The notes beneath the pieces were generated by a model. It saw only the letters and a program-made list of their open reading frames with translations, did no database searches and was not told where the DNA came from. A program made the translations under genes and the position numbers. From Thelonectria olida (taxonomy: Eukaryota; Ascomycota; Sordariomycetes; Hypocreales; Nectriaceae), in assembly GCA_020736575.1 (NCBI GenBank), contig JAGPYM010000120.1:1-29758 (forward strand): a stretch of 29,758 nucleotides of DNA, written 5' to 3'. Below, piece by piece: positions 22,095 through 29,758 of the stretch; position 1 is the first letter of the stretch; the number at the start of each line of letters is the position of its first letter.

Positions 22095-22185
22095 TATATA
22101 ATAAAGGTTAATATAAGCTAAACCCTAGCTTTATATTTATTATACTAAGCTATTTAATAGGGCTTATAATTAGTCTTATCTTTTT
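22095..22185 (-). repeat. Repeat fragment D, inverted piece of the same family
   Basis: About 90 bp whose reverse complement matches the last part of copy A (about 10998-11085), including the GCTAGGGTTTAGC block. It lies directly after copy C and just before the LTR at 22201, so the end of copy C has a small inverted duplication. Confidence 0.6.
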
Positions 22186-22200
22186 AATAGAGCTTATAGT

Positions 22201-22549
22201 TATTATAGGCATAGCTTAATAGTTATTCCGGGCTACTACTATAAAATGTTATAATTTGGAAGGCTGCGGCCGTCCCTAAAAGCATAGGCTACCTAGATAG
22301 CTATAAGGTAGTAATAACTTTATTAGGTTATTCTAGCTAACCTTAAGGGATAGTAACCTTAAGGGGCTGCTACCTTAAGGGGCTACTACCTTAAGGGCTT
22401 ACTACTTTAAAAGGCAAGTAGCTATTAAATATTTAAACCTTTACTAAAATCTAATTAGAATGCCTTTCCCTTTCTTTTTTTTAATATTAAATATTTAATA
22501 TTAAAGCTATTTTTAATTATATAAAACTTAAATCTAGCCCCTTATATTA
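22201..22549 (+). mobile_element. LTR (5', plus orientation) of a Ty3/gypsy element
   Basis: A 349 bp unit that reappears in reverse complement at 23158-23506. Its start, TATTATAGGC, and its end, CCCCTTATA plus a few bases, fit a TGTTATAAG...CTTATAACA type LTR after RIP. Within it are three or four CCTTAAGGGG-like tandem words (22340-22412). Because the sequence to its right (22.87-23.16 kb) matches the 5' internal part of the other copy, this should be a 5' LTR. Confidence 0.65.
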
Positions 22550-23157
22550 TTTAATATTTAATATTACCTTTCTTCTTATAAATAAGATTATAATAAGAAA
22601 GCTATACCCTAGCTTATTATAGCTAATAATATATAAATAAGTATAATATTAAAAATAGTAGCTAGTTTTATATTTAATATTACTATTCTATTATAATTAG
22701 TTTATAATATAATAGCTATTATAATAATACTATTATAAAAGTAAGTATTAAACTTATAAGTATGCCTTATTCCTTTAGAAATTATATTAGAACCCCCCTA
22801 ATAAATAGTACTATTATTAATACTAATAGTAACTATTAAATAGAAAGCTATTTTAAACCTATTTAAATTTTTAAATAGTTATAATAAGTACCTTTTATAA
22901 GTATAATAAATATAAAATAAGCTCTTTTTTAATAAGTAGTTTATAAGTATAAGAAATTATAAGCTATTTTATTTAATTTACTCTTATTTAAATATAAAAC
23001 CCTAGGGGGTTATAATAACCTATTATATAACTAGTAGTAAGGGCGGCCTATAAGACTTTTAAGCTTTTATAATATATTTAAATTAAAACTATTTTAATAG
23101 GAACCTTTAAGCTTATATAATATTTTTCTTATAAAATCTTAAATAGAAAGAAAATAT
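22550..23157 (+). mobile_element. Leader and 5' internal fragment of the plus-orientation element
   Basis: About 600 bp following the plus LTR. Its right part (22870-23157) matches, inverted, 29758-29465, which is the upstream end of the minus copy in this window. The match stops exactly where the minus copy's LTR begins. No open frame survives. Confidence 0.6.
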
Positions 23158-23506
23158 ATTTATAAGGGGCTGGACCCAAGTTCCATACAACTAAGGATGG
23201 CCTTAATATTAAATATCTAATACTAAGGAAAAGGAAAGAAAAAGCATTCTAGCTAGGTTCTAATAAAAGCTTAAATACCTTATAGCTACTTGCCTCTTAA
23301 GGTAGTAAGCCCTTAAGGTAGTAGCCCCTTAAAGTAGCAGCCCCTTAAGGTTGCCATCCCTTAAGGTTAGCTAGAATAACCTAATAAAGTTATTACTACC
23401 TTGCAGCCATCTAGGTGGCCTATGCCTTTAGGGATAACTACAGCCTTCTAGATTATAATATTTTATAATAGTAGCCTGGAATAACTATTAGGCCATGCTT
23501 ATAATA
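23158..23506 (-). mobile_element. 3' LTR of a minus-orientation Ty3/gypsy element
   Basis: Inverted copy of the LTR at 22201-22549 and clearly less mutated: GGCTGGACCCAAGTTCCATAC near the left end survives here. It is directly followed on the plus strand by CCCCCCCTTCCC, a polypurine tract on the minus strand, as expected just inside a 3' LTR. Confidence 0.7.
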
Positions 23507-23510
23507 TTAT

Positions 23511-23522
23511 CCCCCCCTTCCC
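23511..23522 (-). other. Polypurine tract beside the 3' LTR
   Basis: On the plus strand CCCCCCCTTCCC, so GGGAAGGGGGGG on the element's sense strand. It sits four bases inside the LTR edge and is one of the few G/C runs kept in the block. Such a tract primes plus-strand DNA synthesis in LTR elements. Confidence 0.6.
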
Positions 23523-24559
23523 TAGCTGCCTTACTATTAGGTTTTTATAGTCTTACTACCTTTTTTTAATATATAGAATAAACGCCCATTCTATTATTTC
23601 CTAGCCTATACCTTATATTAATAGTCTTATTATATATTTGCCTTATATTTAAATAGAAAGTTATATTATCTCTTATAATATTACTTCTAATAGGCTTCTA
23701 ATAACTTCCCTTAAGTTATTATAATAAATACTACCTAATTATAATATAAAAACTACTTATTATATATTTATTTTATTTTATTATTTATTTAAACTAATAA
23801 AAATTACTATTTATTTTATTATTTAATATACTTATTAATAGATTATTATTTTATTATTATTTAATTTAGCTAATTTCTATTTATTTATTTTATTTAACTG
23901 CCCTATTAAAATATATATTATAAATAGCCTTTTTAAATTAATAGCTATTTATAAATTAACTATTATTACTTATTTATAGGCAGTCTTACAGCCTATAAAT
24001 AGCCCTTTTACTAGCTTTTTTAAGATTTGTTTTTTCTTTTTTTAATAACCTTATTCCTGCCTATAAGTCTATTACTATTTAGCTAGCTTTTAAATATTAC
24101 TCTATTTAATCTTTAGTAATTTATAGCTAACTTATAAGTAGTTATAGCTTACTTTTTACTTATTTCTAACTTTCTCTCTTTTTAATTACTATTATAATAT
24201 ATATCTCCTGTTCTTATTTAAAGTTACTACTAACCCACTTAGGCCTAATTATATTCTCTACCTTAAGCGCGCTATTAATTAAAAGCCCGGCTAAACTATT
24301 ACTATTAAATAAAAGTCTATTTTAAAAAAGCCTATTACTAGCTATAATATTTATACCTTTTATAAGTTTAATTATTAATTATTATTAAATTTTAGCTAAC
24401 TTATTTAATAACTGCTTTAGGTAAGTGCTAATATTATAAAAAGAATAGTAAACCTTATAATTAGGTTTATTTTATAGTACTTTTATTATAGCCTTACTAA
24501 CTTCTTTATAGCTCCTTTATAAATATATTTCTATATTTTAAACTTTTATTATCTTTTAA

Positions 24560-25070
24560 TACGATTTTATATATAAATCTACTAATAATTATAAAAAGGA
24601 TAAAATAAATAACTCTTATCCTACTATTTATTTATTACTAACTTATTAGAAAGATATTAAGGCTACTATTATTATAGGCTATTATACCCTTTAAAAGCTT
24701 AAATATAATAATAAGTTTAAATATGCCTATACTACTACTTATACTCTTACTATTATTAAATAGTATAAGACTTATAATATTATTAAGGCCTAGTAGCTTA
24801 TTCTTATTAATACTTTTTATATTTTAATTAATATTAGTAACTCCCTTTACTATTTTATTATAAAAATACTTTTAGGTATTATATATATTACTAGCTTAAT
24901 CGCTAGGTTTTTACCTTTTGCTCTTCCTACTTATATTAGGCCTATAAAGCTAGACAAGTGTCTATAAGAACTTAAGGAGAATGTGTCTAAGGATAAGTTA
25001 GAAGCTAAGTAATAGCTTAGCTACCTTATTATAATATTTCTACTAGTTTATTATATGGTATAGTTAGGCA
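24560..25070 (+). pseudogene. Decayed plus-strand reading frame antisense to the chromovirus
   Basis: In one plus frame the only interruptions over about 480 bp are TAA/TAG, at places where CAA, CAG or TGG would give sense. Readable pieces are KYAYTTTYTLTIIK, LILINTFYI, LLGIIYITSLIARFLPFALP and, after one stop, ELKENVSKDKLEAK. The last part is markedly less AT-rich than its surroundings. The frame lies between the chromodomain and the 3' LTR, on the opposite strand to pol. I do not recognise the family; a gag-like protein of another element is one possibility. Frame choice was by eye. Confidence 0.4.
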
Positions 25071-28000
25071 ATACTAGCCTTTAAGCTAAAAATAGATTAT
25101 GCCCTTTAGGGTTAAAAAATAATATTTCTAACTATTAGTTATACTTTTATAATTTGTTTTTTTACTATAATTTTACTAGCTTTCTTATTAGGTATTTATT
25201 AAAAGGTCTATTATTTATACTAGCCTTATTATAATACTATTTAAACTAATTTAATATAACTATTTATAAAACTAACTTTAATAGCTCCTATATGGGAATT
25301 ATATACCCAACCTACTAGACTAATACTTAGTAATAATACTTATAATTTTACTTTTACTACCTTATATATAAGATTTCCTCCACTTTCTACTTATTTTTAC
25401 TATTAATTTATATTAGTAGGGGTTGGAAGTTATTATTAAGTTACCCTAGTAGAGGGTCTTGTAGCGCCCTTTTTAAAAGATTAATATAAAAATATAAGAA
25501 TATTACTCCTAGTATATTTAGTTAAATTATATATTTACTAATAACTTATATAATTATATATATATAATATAGCTAGTCTAGCTTTTTTAAGGGCCTTATA
25601 AAATAAATATTTATAAGGTTAAGCTATATTTTATCCCCATTTTAAATCTTTTTATAAGTAATTGCTACTTATTTATTATATCTTCCTAGTATTACTAGGC
25701 TATTATAGTATTTATTTAAATAAACTTTATAACTTTATTAAGCTATTTAACTAGCTCTTTTATTACTATTTTATTACTATCCTTAGAATGAATATTATAA
25801 TCTTACTTATTAGAATAGATATATATAATAATTATATAATATAAAAAACAGGCTTATATTTATTATTAAGTGGTTATAGTTATTTAGCAAGAGCTATACT
25901 ATAGTAATAACCTTCCTAATCTAACTATATAAAGTATATATATGCTTATAAATAGGCTTAAACTTTCTAGTTAATATACTCTAGCTCTCTATTTATTTAA
26001 AGGTACTAGGCTATATTTAACTGCTATATAATACTTATAAAATAGTAAAGAGTCTACTAGAAGTTACTAGTCTAATTAGATTTCTATTACTAATAATAGA
26101 TTTGGGCATTTTATAAAACTAATAATAATAGTTAAGAAATTACTATATATATACCTTAGCTTCTATTAAATTTATAATTTTAAAGGTAATTATATATATT
26201 AAATAGTCTTTAATAACTAAAGGTATTAGGCACCCCTTCTCCTATAGATAGTAGGTCTATTATAAAGTCTATAGCTAGATTATAATAAGCTTGCTATAAT
26301 ATAGGGAGTAGCTTAAAAAGGCCTTATTTTATTTACCTCTAATTATTAATTAATTATAAATATAATAGTTTTATATAAAGTGCAGACTAATTATAAGATC
26401 CCTAGCTAAAAGAATTATTATTAAATTATAACTAGGGTTCCTTCTCTTCCTATATATTTACTAACTATTAAATTATATTTAACCTAAATAATATAAGTTT
26501 ATAATAAGTCTTTTACTTTCTCTTTATAAGTCTTAAGCTATTCCCTCCTAAGACTTATAATTAGTCCTAATATACTAGCCGGCCTTTATATTTAAACTAC
26601 ATTCTACTATTTACACTTATAAACTAAGTTTAACTAGAAAGCTATAATATTATTATATTACTGTTTAACTACTCCTTAGTAAACCTTATCCTCCTGACTA
26701 TCTTTTCCTATAGCTTATTTAAATCCAGGTTTTCTAGAATATTTAACTACCTACTACTAGATTACAGCTAGCTTTAAAATAGGGGAGGCTATTAGTAGGG
26801 CTATATTAAGTATTAATTAAATCTTCTTACCCTTCTTTTAATTGTCTTTTATTCCCTCTAGCTAATCCTACTTATAGTAATTTAATATATTAGGCACTAT
26901 AGCCTTACAGCTAGGCTTATATTTTAAATAGAAGTTATATTTTATAAGTTCTTCTACCTATTAGGCCTAATATTTTAAAAGCTATTATTTTTTTATAAAA
27001 TATTAAAAGTTCTTATAATTTAAAATAATTATAAAAGACTTATAGCTAATTAGTATTAAATTCTATTTTTTTAAGCAGTTAATTACTACTAGTAGTTCCT
27101 TATTATAAATAGGGTAGTTATATTTAGTTAGTATTAGCTATTATAAGTAAAATATAACAGGCGGCAATATCCTATAAGTCCTCCTAAACTAGTACTCTAC
27201 CTAATATATAACTAGAGCAGTCTGGCTTAATTTAGGTTTTCCTTATTTCCTTCTATTTAATAAGAACTAGCGCTTTATAAAAATAGCATTTTAATATTAA
27301 AAAAGCTACTTATTTATTAAAACCCTAAATAAATATTATATCCTTTTTTATTAGGTATAATAGTAGTATTAAAATATATAAAAAGTCTAATATAAAGATT
27401 TAATAGTAGTTAGTAAACTTAAAAAAGCTTTATATGCCTTTTACTATTATAAGCGCAGCTTATTTACAAATAGCTTACTATTTGTCTAGTTATAAGCTAC
27501 TTTAAGGCCTACTTTTATAATAAATTCTAGATATTTAACTTTTTATATTATAAATTTATATTTCTTTAGGTTAAGTATAAGTCCTACTACTAAAAGGGCG
27601 CTAAAAACCTATTAAACTTTTACTATATAGTTCTTTTTTATTCAAATAAGTAAATAAGTATATTATTTATATATATAATAGTAAAATAGTTTAAATACTA
27701 CTAAAGGATACTATTAATATACCTCTAGAATATAGCGGGCGTACTATTAAATCTAAAGGGATATACTAACTATTTAAAAGATTTAAATTTTATATAAAAA
27801 GCTATTTAAGCCTTATGCCCCTTAACTATTTAAATCTTATAAAAGGCTATAATTATATTAAGCTTTATAAACTAATAGGCCCTATAAGGTTATAAAAGGT
27901 TTTAATAATTAGTAGGAGGGGGTAGCAATCTTGCTATATAATTGTATTAAAGGTATAATAGTTATAATAAAACTAAAGCCTGCCCTCTAGCTTTTTTATA

Positions 28001-29464
28001 AAAAGCACTAGGGCTATAATAGACAAGTAGCTAGCTTATATAAACCTTTAATTAAATAGGTCTATAAGAACTTATTATAAAACTAATAACTCTTTTTAGA
28101 ATATTAAATAGAAGGGGCCTTATAATAAAGCTAGCTTATTATTATACTTATCCCTTATTAGGTTTATTTATAATTACTATTTAGTTAATAGGGAGGTAAT
28201 TATATTACTTTTATAGCTGAGAATAATTATAGGAAGTCTTATAATATATCTTTTAGGACTTAATCTTCCGCTTATACTAGTTTCTTTTTTTTAAAGGCCT
28301 TTTTAATATTAACTAAGCTAATTGAAAGACCTTCCACTTTAAGGTCCTTTTATAACCTCGCCTTATTTTAGCCTGCTTATATAATCCTATAAATATAAAG
28401 CTAATACTAGCTTTATAGCCTAATTATCAAATCCAGCTAGGCTTTTTATTTAAAGTAAGTAGTATTAATATTTTTATAAAGCTATAATATAATTACTTTA
28501 TATTTATATTATATACCACCTAATTAGCTTCTAGCTAAGGCTTTTTAAAAATAGGTCTCTATTTAGCTTTTTTATTAAATAAGTATATAAAAGTATTTAA
28601 AGCTATTAATATTTACTATTAGAGTTATAACTCCTTCTAATAGTATTTATTCCTCCTTATTAATAAAGCTATAAAATCTTAATAGTTTTTATAATATAAA
28701 TAGAGGTAAAAGTTATAAGTAAAAAATAAATTAATTAGGGTATAAATATTATAATTATAGTTTATTAGTATATAATAGGGCTTTCTATTAATTTATAATA
28801 TTATTTCTACTAACTTATTAAATATCTTCCCTTTTTATTTCTTCTAATTATACTATTTTACCTTAGTTAGCTTTAGGTTCTATTTTTACCTTAGAGCTAT
28901 TTCTAATTGTTTAGTTTTATTTTAGTATTTTTACTATTAGATTTTTTAATAATTTATAGCTTTTTTAGCAGCTTTATAGCCTTAGCTGCCTATTTATTAT
29001 ATTACTTCCTCTTATAAGCTAGTTTTAAATATTTAGTAATAAGGTGTCCTCCTTCTTATATTTATAATATTTATAAGGAGGTTAAATTAAAAGGGCAAGT
29101 ATATTAGTTATAATATTATTATAAGAGGTATTATTTCTAATATAATTAATATTAGTTATTAGGTATCTCCCTTCTAGTTTTTAATATTGCTTAAATAGCT
29201 TTATTATATTAGCTATTACTTTTATATAGTAAGCTATTAGTAGCCCTACTACTAGGGGAAACGCCTATTTAATCCTTTAGGAAAGAGTACTTACCCCCTA
29301 GATCTAATTATAATATATTTATAGTAGGTTTATTATAGCTAAGCTATAAGTTAGCTGCTAGTTTAGGGCGCCTTTTAGGAATATTATTTTAACTTTATTA
29401 GCCAGAGGGCCCTCTGGCCTCTAATAGGGTTTATTTAAACCTTAGGAGGAAGGTAGTAAAAGAT

Positions 29465-29758
29465 ATATTTTCTCCCTATTTAAGGTTTTATAAGAAGGAT
29501 ATTATATAAGCTTAAAAGTTCCTATTAAAATAGTTTTAATTTAAATATATTATAAAAGCCTAAAAGTCCTATAGGCTGCCCTTACTACTAGCTATATAAT
29601 AGGTTATCTATAACCCCCTAGGTTTTATATTTAAATAAGAGTTAATTAAATAGAATAGCTTATAATTTCTATACTTATAAGCTGCTTATTAAAAAAGAGC
29701 TTTGTCCTATATTTATTACTTATAAAAGGTACTTGCTATAATATTTAAGATTAAATAG
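29465..29758 (-). mobile_element. 5' internal part of the minus chromovirus at the window edge
   Basis: The reverse complement of this stretch matches 22870-23157 of the plus copy closely, including CCTAGGGGGTTATA and TATAATATATTTAAATTAAA. It therefore represents the leader or early gag of the same family. The 5' LTR of this copy should lie about 0.3-0.7 kb beyond the right edge. Confidence 0.55.

Larger units (their letters stand above)
19541..22200. repeat. RIP-saturated AT-rich block with a large inverted repeat
   Basis: About 2.7 kb of very low G/C with no usable reading frame. It contains a left arm (19705-20558), a spacer (20559-20888) and a right arm (20889-22090) that match each other in reverse complement; for example AAAGCCTTTTTATATATA begins the right arm and appears inverted at the inner end of the left arm. 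Both outer parts belong to the family of copy A at 10.2-11.1 kb. The right arm is longer because of extra sequence around 21.09-21.26 kb. Confidence 0.75.
23507..29464 (-). mobile_element. Internal region of a RIP-decayed Ty3/gypsy chromovirus, minus orientation
   Basis: No frame is open, but pol landmarks can be read on the minus strand. Reverse transcriptase lies at about 27.6-28.0 kb (KLNIIIAF, then LVYPF and YINNILIY, with D replaced by N), followed at about 27.5 kb by LNLKKYKF and KVKYLEFII. Integrase core is at about 26.0-26.3 kb (LAIDFIIDLL at the first catalytic Asp). A chromodomain-like end lies at about 25.27-25.39 kb (KVEEILYIR ... VGYIIP). A possible zinc-knuckle remnant (EGGHLITKY) is near 29.05 kb. 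The gene order RT-integrase-chromodomain fixes the Ty3/gypsy chromovirus class. Stops are TAA/TAG where Gln or Trp codons are expected, the RIP pattern. The 5' end lies beyond the window. Confidence 0.75.

Noticed and set aside
22201..23506. DNA transposon with 349 bp terminal inverted repeats
   Set aside because: A polypurine tract lies outside the right repeat next to gypsy pol, and the internal part matches the far end of the minus retroelement; two opposed LTRs in a nested insertion explain more.
19541..29758. CRISPR, rRNA or mitochondrial-type sequence as explanation of the AT-rich block
   Set aside because: No regular spacer array and no rRNA landmarks; the stop pattern and dinucleotide bias fit RIP-decayed nuclear repeats instead.

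Overview
This is a nuclear window from a filamentous ascomycete (Pezizomycotina). The genes carry 47-88 bp introns with GT...AG borders and CTRAC-like branch points, and they belong to families typical of these fungi. The window also holds long AT-rich blocks with the footprint of repeat-induced point mutation (RIP): almost no CpA/TpG, TpA everywhere, and leftover G/C mostly in CC, CT, AG and GG. A hypocrealean or other sordariomycete is a reasonable guess, but I cannot fix the species.

Layout. Positions 1-9000 are an ordinary gene-bearing segment. It holds a 17beta-HSD-like short-chain dehydrogenase (SDR, 812-1757 +), a zinc-finger-less fungal transcription factor of the Fungal_trans_2 type (2999-4490 +), a second SDR convergent with it (5704-4568 -), a small secreted DUF3237-like protein (6467-7142 +), and a fungal multi-pass membrane protein gene (8969-7342 -) with two apparent single-base frameshifts. 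Positions 9000-11450 are intergenic and turn into a first AT-rich island holding the least mutated copy of a repeat family. Positions 11805-19400 hold two more genes in tandem. The first is a membrane-anchored, strongly degenerate Hsp70/BiP-like protein. The second is a 7-exon gene of about 1473 codons that joins an N-terminal Hsp90-type ATPase to a C-terminal DUF3883 (NOV_C) nuclease-like domain and has an in-frame TAA at codon 56. Positions 19540-29758 are a continuous RIP block with no live gene.

The RIP block can be resolved. From 19.7 to 22.1 kb lies a large imperfect palindrome made of two inverted copies of the repeat seen at 10.2-11.1 kb. From 22.2 kb onward lie two copies of one LTR retrotransposon family in opposite orientation. 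The plus copy keeps its 5' LTR and leader. A minus copy (3' LTR, polypurine tract, chromodomain, integrase, reverse transcriptase, probable gag) appears to be inserted into it and runs off the right edge. The pol motifs identify a Ty3/gypsy chromovirus. Between the chromodomain and the 3' LTR, on the opposite strand, is a decayed reading frame of unknown identity.

How the genes may work together. The two SDRs, the regulator and the secreted DUF3237-like protein sit close together and could be a small accessory metabolic group, but no backbone enzyme is present, so this is only a suggestion. The Hsp70-like and ATPase-nuclease genes lie between AT-rich repeat islands, the kind of compartment where fungal accessory and defence-like genes collect. 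Splice junctions were worked out by hand by matching reading frame, splice signals and family sequence; none is backed by transcript data.
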